Notes: generated by a model from the letters alone, not told the origin. DNA of 64,000 nt from a bacterium (GCA_021802115.1 JAKABA010000006.1:6104-70103); one strand, 5' to 3'. Positions 9,206 through 19,079 are shown, counted from the first letter of the stretch. Numbers and translations are program-made.

Positions 9206-9256
9206 CCCCGGCTCAGGCCGGTAGACTCTGCCCCATGGGAGGAGAACGCCGGCACC

Positions 9257-9898
9257 ATGCCCGGGAGTGCCACCTGCGAGCAGCTGGTGGCTGAGCCGCG
9301 TCCTCCGGAGCCAACCCGGCGGACGGCCCGACGGGCGGACATGTTCACTGCGGACGGCCGTCCTTCCCCCGACGATCCGCGCGAGCACGGACCGAGGTTG
9401 GGCGACGAGCGCACCACGCTCGCTGAGGCGCTGCGCTGCCTGCGTCTGACGCTCCGGATGAAGTGCTCTGATCTCGATGCCGAGGCGCTGGCGCGACGTT
9501 CCGTCCCCCCGTCGACGATGTCGCTGCTGGGACTGGTGCGCCATCTGGCCGAGCAAGAGCGGGGGACCTTCCGGGGGATGATGGCGGGACAGTCGGCCCC
9601 CGCGCTCTTCTGCTCGGAGACCGACCGCGATGGCGATTTCGATGGGGCGACCCCCGACCCCACGGTGGTGGCTGAGGCCTGGAGCGCATGGGAGGAGGAG
9701 GTGGAGTTCTCCACCCGGCTGGTGGCCGAGGCGGCAAGTCTTGACGTCAGAGGCGACGATCCTGACAACCGGCATGGCAGTGGGGGCGGGCCGATGTCCC
9801 TGCGCGAAGCGCTGGTCGGAATGATCGTGGAGTATGCCCGCCACATGGGCCACGCCGACCTCCTCCGCGAGCGGATAGACGGGCGCATCGGCCAGTAG
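9257..9898 (+). CDS. DinB / DUF664 family protein
   Basis: 213 residues from ATG 9257 (GGAGGAG upstream); a shorter form from ATG 9341 is possible. SLLGLVRHLAEQER and MIVEYARHMGHADLLRERIDG are the two histidine-bearing helices of the DinB four-helix bundle and should bind a metal. In actinobacteria DUF664 proteins are often thiol-dependent transferases (mycothiol S-transferase-like). The extra 28 N-terminal residues are low complexity. Confidence 0.75.
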   Translation: MPGSATCEQLVAEPRPPEPTRRTARRADMFTADGRPSPDDPREHGPRLGDERTTLAEALRCLRLTLRMKCSDLDAEALARRSVPPSTMSLLGLVRHLAEQERGTFRGMMAGQSAPALFCSETDRDGDFDGATPDPTVVAEAWSAWEEEVEFSTRLVAEAASLDVRGDDPDNRHGSGGGPMSLREALVGMIVEYARHMGHADLLRERIDGRIGQ

Positions 9899-10090
9899 CC
9901 CGTCCGACCTGACCAGCGCTGCTCAGGGGGGCCGGTGGCCGGGAGTCGAAGTTCCCCGGGCCCGCGACCCGGCCTTGCGATGGGCACCGGCTCCGCAGCG
10001 ACGGTGAGCCGCCGTCAGCCGCGCAGCCGGACCCGGGGAAGCGGGTGCCGCGCGTGCGGAAAGTCACCAGGCGAGCCCGCGGCGCAGCGC

Positions 10091-10135
10091 TGAAACCGCT
10101 GGGTTTTTGGGGATAATTATTCCTTAGTGGTTTCA
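10091..10135. promoter_or_regulatory. Inverted repeat in AT-rich pst promoter region
   Basis: TGAAACCGCT (10091-10100) and AGTGGTTTCA (10126-10135) match as an inverted repeat at 9 of 10 positions, around an AT-rich core (TAATTATTCC). It lies 38 nt before the pstB start in a 274-bp gap that is otherwise featureless. It could be the binding site of a PhoP/PhoB-type regulator or contain the promoter; no known box is matched. Confidence 0.4.
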
Positions 10136-10172
10136 TAGCGCGGACATAATCTCGGCTCCCTACGATCGCCCC

Positions 10173-10985
10173 GTGGTGACCAGGGCGGCCGGGGCGATGG
10201 GGACGGGGAGCCAGCGGGGCGCGGCAGGCGCTGATGGCGCCGTCGACGTCCGAGACCTGCACGTGCTTTACCGGGAGAAGGAGCTGCTCCGCGGCGTGAA
10301 CTCCACCTTTCGCCGGAGTGCGGTGTCCGCGATCGTGGGGCCGACCGGGTGCGGTAAGACCACCCTGCTGCGTTCCATCAATCGGATGCACGACAGCACG
10401 CCGGGGATGCGCGTCACCGGATCGGTGACCATCGGCGGGGAGGATGTCTACGGCCGCGGGGTGGCCGTGCGCGGCTTGCGCCGCAGGGTGGGCATGCTCT
10501 TCCAGCGGGCCAATCCGTTCCCCCAGAGCATCGCCGAGAACGTGTCGCTGGCCCCGCGAGCCCACGGTCTGGTGGGCCGTCACCAGGTCTCCGCCCTGGT
10601 CGAGGAACACCTCACGCTGGTCGGCCTCTGGGACGCGGTCAGGGACCGGCTCAACAGTTCACCGTTCCAGCTCTCGGGCGGCCAGCAGCAGTTGCTGTGT
10701 CTCGCTCGCACCCTGGCGCTGTCACCCGAGGTGCTCCTCCTCGACGAGCCCACCTCCGCGCTCGACCCCGACACCACCGACCACATCGAGGGCCTCATCA
10801 AGCGGCTCTCGGCCCGGGTCACCGTCCTCATCGTCACCCACAACCTCGCTCAGGCGAACCGGATCGGCGACGACGTGCTGTTCCTAATGGCGGGCACGGT
10901 CGTCGAGTCCGCCCCGGCGCAAACCTTCTTTCAGAACCCGGCGGACGAGCGGAGCCGGGCCTATATCAGCGGCCGTATCGGGTGA
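10173..10985 (+). CDS. pstB: Phosphate ABC transporter ATP-binding protein PstB
   Basis: 270 residues. Walker A GPTGCGKT (56-63), signature LSGGQQQ (167-173) and Walker B VLLLDEP (187-193) are intact. RSINRMHD and FQRANPFPQSIAENV are characteristic of PstB. It powers high-affinity phosphate import with the PstC/PstA channel. It comes first in the operon, whereas pstB is usually last. A GTG start is used and about 20 residues precede the conserved domain. Confidence 0.92.
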   Translation: MVTRAAGAMGTGSQRGAAGADGAVDVRDLHVLYREKELLRGVNSTFRRSAVSAIVGPTGCGKTTLLRSINRMHDSTPGMRVTGSVTIGGEDVYGRGVAVRGLRRRVGMLFQRANPFPQSIAENVSLAPRAHGLVGRHQVSALVEEHLTLVGLWDAVRDRLNSSPFQLSGGQQQLLCLARTLALSPEVLLLDEPTSALDPDTTDHIEGLIKRLSARVTVLIVTHNLAQANRIGDDVLFLMAGTVVESAPAQTFFQNPADERSRAYISGRIG

Positions 10986-11041
10986 GTTTGGCCCAGCAGC
11001 CCTCATCCGCACCCAGAGTTCATCCAACCAAGGGGATATCC

Positions 11042-12274
11042 ATGACCATTCGACGACCCACACTCTTTGCGGCGGCGCTTGTGGCCAGCGGGTTGGCCCT
11101 GGCCGCCTGCGGCTCGACCTCCACCTCGACCGGCGGGAGCCAGGCCAAGACGACCCAGGCCAAGACTTCCACCCTCACCTGCAAGACCTCGGCGGTTGCC
11201 AACAGCGGGGCCGCCAACGCCCCCAGCGGCAGCCCGGCCCCCACCTCCGCCGCATCGATCCCGACGGCCAATCCCGCCGCCCCGGTCACCCTCCACGAGG
11301 ACGGGTCCTCCTTAATCTACCCCTATCTGCTGGCGCTGGGTCCCGAGCTGCCCAAGGCCTACTCGAACATCACTCTCAGCCCCGCCTCGGGGGGCTCCGG
11401 GAAGGGGCAGACGGACGCCATTGCCGGCAACGTCCAGATGGGAGGCTCGGACGCGTTTCTCAGCTCCTCGCAGTTCTCGGCGAACCCCGGCCTCATGAAC
11501 ATCCCGATTGCGGTCTCCGCCCAGGCCGTCAACTACAACGTCCCCGGCCTGGTCCTGCCCAGCGGGCAGACCGGGCTGCACCTCAGCGGATGCATCCTCG
11601 CCAACATGTACATGGGCAAGATCACCAACTGGAACGACTCCAGCATCGCCGCCCTCAACCCCGGCGCCAAGCTGCCGAACCTGCCGATCGTGCCCATCCA
11701 CCGGGTGGACGGATCGGGCGACACCTTCATCTTCACCTCGTTCCTCTCCGACACCAACAGGGCCTGGGCCAGCGGGCCGAGCTTCGGCACCCTCGTGAGC
11801 TGGCCGACGGCAAGCCAGGTCAGTGCCGACGGCAACCCCGCCATGGTCCAGGCGTGCTCGGCCAACCCCGGCTGCGTCGCCTACATCGGTGTGAGCGTGG
11901 AGTCCCAGGCATCGAGCGCTGGCCTCGGTGAGGCGCTGCTGCAGAACCAGTCCGGCAACTTCGTCCTGCCCACCGGCACCAACATGGCCTCATCGGTGAG
12001 CGCCGGGGCGGGCAGGATTCCCGCCGACCTCGCCGTGTCGCTCATCTACCAGAAGGGAGCGGACTCCTACCCCATCGTCAACTTCGAATACCTGGTCGTG
12101 AAGAAGACCCAGACGTCGGCGGCCACGGCCACCGCGATCAAGGACTTCTTCTCCTGGGCGCTCTCTCCAACCGGGGGCGCGACCCCCGCCAACCTGGGAA
12201 CCGTCGGCTTCATCGCGCTGCCCAGCAACGCCCTGCCCGGAGTCGACGCCGAAGTGGACAGCATCACGGGATAG
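11042..12274 (+). CDS. pstS: Phosphate-binding lipoprotein PstS
   Basis: 410 residues. N-terminal signal ending in the lipobox LALAAC, with lipidated Cys23, then a Ser/Thr/Pro/Ala-rich linker to about residue 85. The mature domain has EDGSSLIYPYL and SGGSGKGQTDAIAG, the phosphate-binding loops of PstS, and VDGSGDTFIFTSFL. AAGGGGAT precedes the ATG. It delivers phosphate to PstCA at the outer face of the membrane. Confidence 0.93.
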   Translation: MTIRRPTLFAAALVASGLALAACGSTSTSTGGSQAKTTQAKTSTLTCKTSAVANSGAANAPSGSPAPTSAASIPTANPAAPVTLHEDGSSLIYPYLLALGPELPKAYSNITLSPASGGSGKGQTDAIAGNVQMGGSDAFLSSSQFSANPGLMNIPIAVSAQAVNYNVPGLVLPSGQTGLHLSGCILANMYMGKITNWNDSSIAALNPGAKLPNLPIVPIHRVDGSGDTFIFTSFLSDTNRAWASGPSFGTLVSWPTASQVSADGNPAMVQACSANPGCVAYIGVSVESQASSAGLGEALLQNQSGNFVLPTGTNMASSVSAGAGRIPADLAVSLIYQKGADSYPIVNFEYLVVKKTQTSAATATAIKDFFSWALSPTGGATPANLGTVGFIALPSNALPGVDAEVDSITG

Positions 12275-12295
12275 CCGGTTCATCCCGTCCAGCGA

Positions 12296-13540
12296 GTGAG
12301 TGGGAACCAACTGGTGATTCTGTTGAGACGGCGGGCCGGGGGCCTGACCCCCGGTCCGCCGCCGACCCTCAGAGCCAGGCGCCGGGAGCGCGAGACGGCC
12401 ATCGGGCAGGCTGTCGCCCAGGCGCTGACGGCAGTCTTCGGCAGCGTTCCCGCCGCGCTTCTGGTCTTCATCCTGGTGGTCATGGCGCTGACCGCGGTTC
12501 CGGCCATCGTATTCAGCGGAACCGGCTTCTTCGGTACCTACTTCAGCCCTGGCAACTACTACCTGGCGCCCACAATCCACAACGGGATCGCCGCCCCGCA
12601 CGGGGCCGCCTATGGCTTCCTCCCAGAGATGCTGGGCACCCTGGTCACCTCCGCGATCGCCATCGGTCTGGCCGTGCCGATCGCGGTGGGGGCGGTGCTG
12701 ATGCTCACCGAGTGGGTGCCCAGGTGGGCCCAGGGTGGGGTCGGCCTCCTCCTGGAGCTGCTCGCCGGGGTGCCCAGCGTGGTGTTCGGTCTCTGGGGGG
12801 TGCTCACCTTCGGACCGTTCATGCTGAGCACCGTCTCCCCCGCCCTCACCAGCATCGTCGGCGGGTTTCCCTGGTTCTTCCCCTGGCTCCCTCAGGGGAT
12901 GGCCTGGGCTCTCCTGGGTACAACGGCGGCCGCTTTGATCGTCATCCAGGTCTCCACGCGTGGCCCGCGGCGGCGGTCGCTGCGACGACTGGCAATCCTC
13001 CTGGTGTTCATCTCCCTGTGGGGGGCGGTGGCGCCCTGGTTCACCGGCTCCGTCAACACCGCGGGGGGCGTGCTCACGGCCTCCCTGGTCCTCGCCTTGA
13101 TGGTGGTGCCCATCATCGCGGCCACCACTCGGGAGCTGGTGCGCCGGGTCCCCGTGCTCGCCAAGGAGGGCTCGCTTGCGCTGGGCATGACCACCCACGA
13201 GACGGCCAGAGTGGTGACCCTTCCCTACATCTCGACCGGCGTAATAGCCACCGCCTTCCTGGGTTGGGGGCGTGCCATCGGGGAGACCATCGCCATGTTT
13301 TTCATCATCGGCAACATCTTCACCGGGATCCCCTTGAACATCTACCACAGCGGGGCGACGCTCTCCTCGTTGATCGCGGGCACGCTCGATGCGGTTCTGC
13401 AGGCCAAGACCGATGTGAGTGCGCTGTTCGCCGCCGGCCTGTTCCTGCTGGTCATCAGCCTGCTAAGCAACTTCGGGGGCCGCCTCATCATCCGCCGCGT
13501 CGCGGGCGGTCAGGCGCTCCCGGTGGGCCGCGGTGTCTAG
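12296..13540 (+). CDS. pstC: Phosphate ABC transporter permease PstC
   Basis: 414 residues, longer than the usual 300-340 because of an Arg-rich N-terminal extension of about 45 residues and an extra loop near 190-260. Six or more helices; the EAA-type loop that contacts PstB is around LALGMTTHETARVVTLPYISTG. GTG start, 22 nt after pstS; overlaps pstA by 8 nt. Confidence 0.9.
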   Translation: MSGNQLVILLRRRAGGLTPGPPPTLRARRRERETAIGQAVAQALTAVFGSVPAALLVFILVVMALTAVPAIVFSGTGFFGTYFSPGNYYLAPTIHNGIAAPHGAAYGFLPEMLGTLVTSAIAIGLAVPIAVGAVLMLTEWVPRWAQGGVGLLLELLAGVPSVVFGLWGVLTFGPFMLSTVSPALTSIVGGFPWFFPWLPQGMAWALLGTTAAALIVIQVSTRGPRRRSLRRLAILLVFISLWGAVAPWFTGSVNTAGGVLTASLVLALMVVPIIAATTRELVRRVPVLAKEGSLALGMTTHETARVVTLPYISTGVIATAFLGWGRAIGETIAMFFIIGNIFTGIPLNIYHSGATLSSLIAGTLDAVLQAKTDVSALFAAGLFLLVISLLSNFGGRLIIRRVAGGQALPVGRGV

Positions 13541-14480
13541 TCAGAGACTCCCGCTCCCAAACGGCGGGATGCTCCGCCTCCGCGGTGGGCTCGACGGCGC
13601 CCAGAGGTCGCGACTGCTTCGCCTCGCGCGTGGTGGGGTCTTCTGGGGGGTGTGCGGGCTGGCGTTGCTGGCGATCCTCCTGCCCCTGCTGGACATGATC
13701 TGGACCTTGATCCGGCAGGCGGCGCCTGTGCTGAGCCTCAATCTCCTGACCCACGGCAGCGCGATCGATCCGGCCCACCTCAACGCCCCGGTCGGGGTGC
13801 AGGACGGCATCCTGGGTTCACTGCTACTGGGTCTCGGTGTGCTGATCGTGGCCGGGACCATCGGGGTTGTCGCCGGACTCTACATCGCAGAATTCGCCCC
13901 CCCGCGGCCGCGGGCGGTGATGCAGTTCGCGTCCGAGGTGTTGTCGGGCATTCCGTCGATCGTGATCGGTTTGGTCGCCTACACCGTGCTGGTCAACGGT
14001 CCCTTCCAGTGGCACTACTCACTGATCGCTGCGGTGATCGCGCTCTCGGTGATCACCATCCCCTACATCGTCAAGAACACGGAGGTCGCCTTCGATCAGG
14101 CGCCGCGCAGCCTGCGTGAGAGCGCGGCGGCGCTGGGACTCTCCCGCGTCACCACCATTCGCAGGGTCCTGCTCCCGACCGCGCTGCCCGGGATTGTCGG
14201 CGGCCTCGTCCTGGCTCAGGCGATCGCCATGGGCGAGACCGCGCCACTGCTCTTCACCGCCAACTGGACCGACGCCAACCCCATCGTCAGGCTGACCAAC
14301 AACCCCGAGCCGTACCTCACCGGGGTCACGTTCAACACCCTGATCCTCCCGTACGTTCAGGCTCACGAGCTGGCCGCCGCCGCCGCCCTGGTCACGGTCC
14401 TCATCATCCTGCTGCTCCTGCTCCTGGGCCGAGCCGCCACCGCCCGCTCCAAGCGGTTGACCGAGCGCATGGACCTATAG
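13533..14480 (+). CDS. pstA: Phosphate ABC transporter permease PstA
   Basis: 315 residues, six predicted helices. The conserved FASEVLSGIPSIVIGLV segment and the EAA loop (LRESAAALGLSRVTTIRRVLLP) identify PstA. It starts at a GTG inside the pstC end. No phoU or phoR/phoP follows, so control of uptake must be encoded elsewhere. Confidence 0.9.
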   Translation: MSSQRLPLPNGGMLRLRGGLDGAQRSRLLRLARGGVFWGVCGLALLAILLPLLDMIWTLIRQAAPVLSLNLLTHGSAIDPAHLNAPVGVQDGILGSLLLGLGVLIVAGTIGVVAGLYIAEFAPPRPRAVMQFASEVLSGIPSIVIGLVAYTVLVNGPFQWHYSLIAAVIALSVITIPYIVKNTEVAFDQAPRSLRESAAALGLSRVTTIRRVLLPTALPGIVGGLVLAQAIAMGETAPLLFTANWTDANPIVRLTNNPEPYLTGVTFNTLILPYVQAHELAAAAALVTVLIILLLLLLGRAATARSKRLTERMDL

Positions 14481-14723
14481 AGGCCACCAGCCCGGGCACA
14501 GCAAACGGCCGTCCTCGACCCCCAGCCGGCGCCCCGGTTCTTAAGGCAGAGGGACAGCGCAGCTCGGCCACCGGTGCCGGAGCCGCCGGCGGCCGGGACA
14601 CCGCTCGGGGGTCGCCGGCCTCTGGCAAGCCCGCCCCCGCTCAGGGCCAGGGCCTGGCTGCGGCCGTGATCTTCGGTGCGAGATGATGGTGCCCCGACCT
14701 TTCACCGGAGGAGGCACTGACCC

Positions 14724-15653
14724 TTGCCATCACTGAACCAGGCAGCCCGGACCGCGATTCTGGCGGCCGCCCAAAATCGGGCGACGGAGAGCTTCATGAG
14801 CCGCTACGGGATGCGCCTGGGCGCGGCCCGCTTCGTGGCCGGCGAGACCCTGGACGAGTGCATCGCGGTGATCCGCGAGCTCAACCGCCAGGGTTTCAAG
14901 TGCAACGCCACCGAGCTGGGAGAGGCGGTGGAGAGCGAGGCCGATGCCGCCCGCGCGGTCCAGGACTATGAGGCGCTGCTGCACCGGCTGGCAGAGGAGA
15001 AGCTCAACGCCAACGTCGCGATCAAGCCGACGCTGATGGGGCTGGCGATCGATGAGGGGCTGGCGGCGCGCAACCTGAGCCATCTCCTGGAGGTCGCCCG
15101 CGAGCTGGGCATGTTCATGCGCATGGACATGGAGGAGTCGGCCCGGGTGGAGCCGACCCTGCGGCTGTACCGGGAGCTCCGAGGTCGGGGCTTCGACAAC
15201 GTCGGCTGCGTCCTGCAGTCTTATCTCTACCGGACGGTGGCGGACCTGGACTCCCTGCTGGAGCTGAAGCCGAACCTCAGGCTGGTCAAGGGCGCCTACC
15301 TGGAGAGCCGTGAGGTCGCCTACCCCGACAAGGTCGATGTCGACCGCAACTACGTGCGGATCATGGAGACCGCGCTGCTGGGCGGGGGCTACACCGCGAT
15401 CGCGACCCACGACGAGCGCATGATCGAGCACGCGATCGGCTTCGTGCAGCGCCACCGCGTCGGTCTCGACCGCTTCGAATTCCAGATGCTGTACGGGGTG
15501 CGGCCCCAGTTGCAGCGGTCCCTGGTCGCCCGCGGCTACACGGTGCTGGTGGCGACCTCGTACGGCACCCACTGGTACCCGTTCTTCATGCGCCGGCTGG
15601 CGGAGCGGCCCGCCAACCTGCTCTTTCTCGCCCGCAACATGGTCCGGCGCTGA
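14724..15653 (+). CDS. Proline dehydrogenase (monofunctional, FAD)
   Basis: 309 residues, the size of stand-alone actinobacterial/Bacillus PutB-type enzymes. RLVKGAYLE, AIATHDERMI and FQMLYGVRPQLQRSLVARGY are the conserved TIM-barrel motifs for FAD and proline binding. It oxidises L-proline to pyrroline-5-carboxylate, passing electrons to quinone. TTG start with GGAGGAGG upstream. The product is consumed by the next gene. Confidence 0.92.
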   Translation: MPSLNQAARTAILAAAQNRATESFMSRYGMRLGAARFVAGETLDECIAVIRELNRQGFKCNATELGEAVESEADAARAVQDYEALLHRLAEEKLNANVAIKPTLMGLAIDEGLAARNLSHLLEVARELGMFMRMDMEESARVEPTLRLYRELRGRGFDNVGCVLQSYLYRTVADLDSLLELKPNLRLVKGAYLESREVAYPDKVDVDRNYVRIMETALLGGGYTAIATHDERMIEHAIGFVQRHRVGLDRFEFQMLYGVRPQLQRSLVARGYTVLVATSYGTHWYPFFMRRLAERPANLLFLARNMVRR

Positions 15654-15711
15654 GCCGGTTCGCCGGCGTCTCCGCCGGAGACCGACGGCGCCCAACAGAG
15701 GAGATGCAATC

Positions 15712-17262
15712 GTGATCATTCCACCGTTCCGCAGCGAGCCGTCGCTGGACTTCAGCGATCCCCGCAACCGCACCGACTTCCAGGCCGCGCTGCGGCAGGT
15801 GGAGGGCCGGCTGGGGGAGCGCTATCCGCTGCTGATCGCGGGGGAGGCGGTGGATACCGAGGAGAGTCTGGACTCCTACAACCCGGCCCATCCCGGGCAG
15901 GTCGTGGGCCGTCACGCGATGGCTGACCCCAGCCACGTGGAGCTGGCGCTCGAGCGGGGATGGGAGGCGTTTCCGGCATGGTCCAGGACCCCGGTGGAGG
16001 AGCGCGCCCTGATCCTGCTGCGGGCGGCTGAGCTGGTGCGGCGGCGCCGCCACGAGCTGGGCGCCCTGATGGTCTACGAGGTCGGCAAGCCCTGGGACGA
16101 GGCGGATGGGGAGGCGGCGGAGGCGGTGGACCTCATGGAGTGGTACGCGCGCCAGGCGATGGGGCTGGCGGCTAGGGACCAGATGACGCCGTGGCCGGGG
16201 GAGGCGACCCAGTTCCGCTACCTGCCACTGGGGGTGGGGGCGGTGATCTCCCCTTGGAACTTTCCCCTGGCGCTCACGACCGGGATGACCACGGCGGCGC
16301 TGGTGAGCGGGAACTGCGTGATCCTCAAGCCCGCCGAGACCGCCAGCACCACCGCCGCCTGGCTGGTGGAGCTCCTGCACGAGGCGGGGATCCCCAAGGG
16401 AGCGCTGACCTATCTCAGTGGCCGGGGGGAGGTGGTCGGCGAGGCGCTGGTGGACCACCCGAAGACGAGGTTCGTGGCCTTCACCGGCTCCAAGGAGGTG
16501 GGGATCAGGATCTACGAGCGGGCCTCCAGGGTGCATCCGGGGCAGCGCTGGCTGAAGCGGGTGCAGCTGGAGATGGGGGGCAAGAACGCGGTGGTGGTGG
16601 ATGAGACCGCCGACCTCAAACTGGCCGCCGCGGAGATCACCCGCTCCGCCTTCGGCTTCCAGGGGCAGAAGTGCTCAGCGGGCTCGCGGGCGGTCGTGGT
16701 CTCCTCCGTTTACGACGAGTTGGTGCCGCGGGTTCTGGAGCTGACCCGCAGGCTGCGGATGGGAGACCCGGTGGATCCCGAGGTCGGTGTGGGCCCGGTG
16801 ATCGATGGGGATGCCGAGGAGAAGATCCTGGACTACCTGCAGCTGGGAAGGCAGGAGGGGGAGCTGCTGACGGGCGGTTCCCGCGCCGACGGCGAGGGCC
16901 ACTTCATCGAGCCCACCATCTTCGCGGGGGTCGGGGAGCAGGCGCGGATCGCGACCGAGGAGATCTTCGGGCCGGTGCTGGCGGTGGTCCGGGCCAGGGA
17001 CTTTGAGGACGGGCTGCGGATCGCCAACCAGACCGAGTACGGGCTGACGGGGTCCTACTTCAGCCGCGACCCGGAGCGGATCGCCCACGCCAAGGACCGC
17101 TTCCACGTGGGGAACCTTTACATCAACCGCCGCTCCACCGGGGCCCAGATGGGGGTGCACCCGTTCGGGGGCTTCAACATGAGCGGCACCGACACCAAGG
17201 CCGGAGGGCCGGACTACCTGCTCTTCTTCGTGCAGGGCCAGAGCGTGGCCGAGAAGCTGTAG
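15712..17262 (+). CDS. pruA: L-glutamate gamma-semialdehyde (P5C) dehydrogenase
   Basis: 516 residues, full length. ISPWNFPLAL is the NAD-binding entry motif, VQLEMGGKNAVVV holds the catalytic Glu, and FQGQKCSAGSR the nucleophilic Cys. C-terminal FGPVLAVVRARDF and GGFNMSGTDTKAGG are typical. It oxidises glutamate semialdehyde to glutamate with NAD, and in hydroxyproline breakdown can do the same for the 4-hydroxy analogue. GTG start with GAGGAG; 58 nt after proline dehydrogenase. Confidence 0.93.
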   Translation: MIIPPFRSEPSLDFSDPRNRTDFQAALRQVEGRLGERYPLLIAGEAVDTEESLDSYNPAHPGQVVGRHAMADPSHVELALERGWEAFPAWSRTPVEERALILLRAAELVRRRRHELGALMVYEVGKPWDEADGEAAEAVDLMEWYARQAMGLAARDQMTPWPGEATQFRYLPLGVGAVISPWNFPLALTTGMTTAALVSGNCVILKPAETASTTAAWLVELLHEAGIPKGALTYLSGRGEVVGEALVDHPKTRFVAFTGSKEVGIRIYERASRVHPGQRWLKRVQLEMGGKNAVVVDETADLKLAAAEITRSAFGFQGQKCSAGSRAVVVSSVYDELVPRVLELTRRLRMGDPVDPEVGVGPVIDGDAEEKILDYLQLGRQEGELLTGGSRADGEGHFIEPTIFAGVGEQARIATEEIFGPVLAVVRARDFEDGLRIANQTEYGLTGSYFSRDPERIAHAKDRFHVGNLYINRRSTGAQMGVHPFGGFNMSGTDTKAGGPDYLLFFVQGQSVAEKL

Positions 17263-17270
17263 GCCCTCCG

Positions 17271-18335
17271 ATGCCGGCGGTGCGCGATGTGGTGGCGATC
17301 GACCTCCACGCCGGGGGTGAGCCGGGGCGGGTGGTGGTGGGCGGGGTGCCGGACGTGCCCGGCCGCGACATGTTCGAGAAGATGCAGTACTTCCAGCACC
17401 ATCTGGACGACCTGCGGCTGCGCATGCTGCGCGAGCCGCGCGGTTATCCGGCCGCCAACTGCAATGTGATCCTGCCCCCGACCGATCCCCGGGCCGCCGC
17501 CGGCTACGTGATCATGGAGCAGGTCGAGTACCCTCCGATGTCGGGCAGCAACACCATCTGCGTGGCGACCGCGCTGATCGAGCTGGGGATGGTCGAGGTG
17601 GAGGAGCCGGTCACCACCTTTGCCCTTGAGGCGCCGGCCGGCCTGGTGGAGATCCGCGCCGAGGTGGTGGACGGGCGGGCCCGCAGCATCACCTTCGAGA
17701 GCGTCCCCAGCTTCGTCCTCGCCCAGGGCCTGAGCGTGGAGGTTCCCACCCTAGGCGAGGTGGCGGTGGACATCGCCTACGGGGGCATGGTCTACGTGCT
17801 GGCGGAGGCGGCGCAGCTCGGCTTGGAGCTCGTCCCCGTCAGGGCGCGCGAGCTGGCCCGGGCCGGGGAGCTGATCAAGGCCGCTACCAGGGAGCAGGCG
17901 CCGCAGACCCACCCTGAGAACCCCAAGATCCAGGGTCCCACGATCGCACTGCTGCACGGTCCCCCCAGCGGTAGCCACGCCGACTCCCGCAACACCGTGG
18001 TGGTCTCCACCGGGGAGCTGGAGTGGGGTAGGCCGGACAGCTGGACCGGAGCGCTGGACCGCTCACCCTGCGGAACCGGCACCTGCGCCCGCATGGCGGT
18101 GCTGCACGCCCAGGGCCGGCTCCCCCTCGGCCGCGACTTCCGCCACGAGGGAATCCTGGGCACGGTCTTCACAGGCCGGCTCATTGGTGAGACCATGGTC
18201 GGTGGTAGACCAGCGGTAATCCCCACGATCACCGGGCGCGCCCACGTCACCGGTCACGCCCGCTACGTGCTCGACCGCGACGATCCCTTCCCACAGGGCT
18301 TCACGGTGGGCGACATCTGGGGCTCCGTCAGCTGA
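17271..18335 (+). CDS. Proline racemase family, probable 4-hydroxyproline 2-epimerase (Ser/Cys type)
   Basis: 354 residues. The first catalytic position, Cys in proline racemase, is Ser here (MSGSNT, S91). The second is kept (DRSPCGTGTC, C267). In this superfamily Cys/Cys is found in proline racemase and many epimerases, Thr/Cys in trans-3-hydroxyproline dehydratase, and Ser/Cys in a set of 4-hydroxyproline epimerases. The assignment follows that known pattern; substrate is inferred. It starts 8 nt after pruA, so it shares the operon. Confidence 0.8.
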   Translation: MPAVRDVVAIDLHAGGEPGRVVVGGVPDVPGRDMFEKMQYFQHHLDDLRLRMLREPRGYPAANCNVILPPTDPRAAAGYVIMEQVEYPPMSGSNTICVATALIELGMVEVEEPVTTFALEAPAGLVEIRAEVVDGRARSITFESVPSFVLAQGLSVEVPTLGEVAVDIAYGGMVYVLAEAAQLGLELVPVRARELARAGELIKAATREQAPQTHPENPKIQGPTIALLHGPPSGSHADSRNTVVVSTGELEWGRPDSWTGALDRSPCGTGTCARMAVLHAQGRLPLGRDFRHEGILGTVFTGRLIGETMVGGRPAVIPTITGRAHVTGHARYVLDRDDPFPQGFTVGDIWGSVS

Positions 18336-18383
18336 GCCTATCGAACCTACAGCCAGCCGCCGCGACATGAGGAGCAAGACCCG

Positions 18384-19043
18384 ATGACCACCAGCGCAGA
18401 CCGTGTTACCCAGCACTTCCCCAACCGTCTGGCGGCCGTGATCCGCTGGAGCGATCCCGACGTCGCCTACCAGGCCGTGCTCACGGTCGCCCGAGCCGGG
18501 GTGGGCTCGGTGGAGATCACCTCCGGCACTCCCCGGGCGTTCGAGTTGATCCGGAGGCTGCGCCAGGAGGTGGCGGGCAGCTGCATGGTCGGGGCGGGGA
18601 CCATCACCGACGCGGCTCTCGCCCGCCAGGCGGTCGAGAGTGGGGCCGACTATGTGGTGACCCCGTACCTGACCCCGGAGGCGGCCGCGGTCACCCGCGA
18701 GGCCGGCCTCTTCCTGGTCATGGGGGCGACCACCCCGAGTGAGATCGCCCGGGCCGAGGCCCTCGGCGCCGACCTGGTGAAGGTGTTCCCGGCAGCTCCC
18801 ATCGGCGGCCCGGGGTACATCCGCGCCGTCCGCGGTCCGATGCCGGCCGTTCCCCTTTGGGTCAGCGGCGGGGTGGGGATCCAAGACGTGGCCGCCTATT
18901 TGCAGGCGGGCGTTCAGGTGGTCGGGCTCACCAACGACCTCTTCCGCAGCGAGATCCTCCAGAGCGGCGACTGGGAACAGTTGGCCGGGCTGGCGCGCGA
19001 GGCGCTGGCGCAGGCGGGTGCCAGGGCCGCGGTCACGGTCTGA
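18384..19043 (+). CDS. KHG/KDPG-type aldolase (4-hydroxy-2-oxoglutarate aldolase)
   Basis: 219 residues, the normal Eda size. VEITSGTP carries the catalytic Glu, VGAGTITD the substrate loop and ADLVKVFPAAPIGG the Schiff-base Lys. The family splits KDPG to pyruvate and glyceraldehyde-3-phosphate or 4-hydroxy-2-oxoglutarate to pyruvate and glyoxylate. Next to a hydroxyproline epimerase, ProDH and P5C dehydrogenase, with no edd in view, the hydroxyproline-derived substrate is more likely. Confidence 0.83.
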   Translation: MTTSADRVTQHFPNRLAAVIRWSDPDVAYQAVLTVARAGVGSVEITSGTPRAFELIRRLRQEVAGSCMVGAGTITDAALARQAVESGADYVVTPYLTPEAAAVTREAGLFLVMGATTPSEIARAEALGADLVKVFPAAPIGGPGYIRAVRGPMPAVPLWVSGGVGIQDVAAYLQAGVQVVGLTNDLFRSEILQSGDWEQLAGLAREALAQAGARAAVTV

Positions 19044-19079
19044 GGGGCGCCGCTCTCGCAGGGACCCGGGGCGCCAAGG

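Noticed and set aside
17271..18335. Proline racemase or trans-3-hydroxyproline dehydratase
   Set aside because: Racemase needs Cys at the first site and the dehydratase has Thr; here it is Ser, as in some 4-hydroxyproline epimerases.
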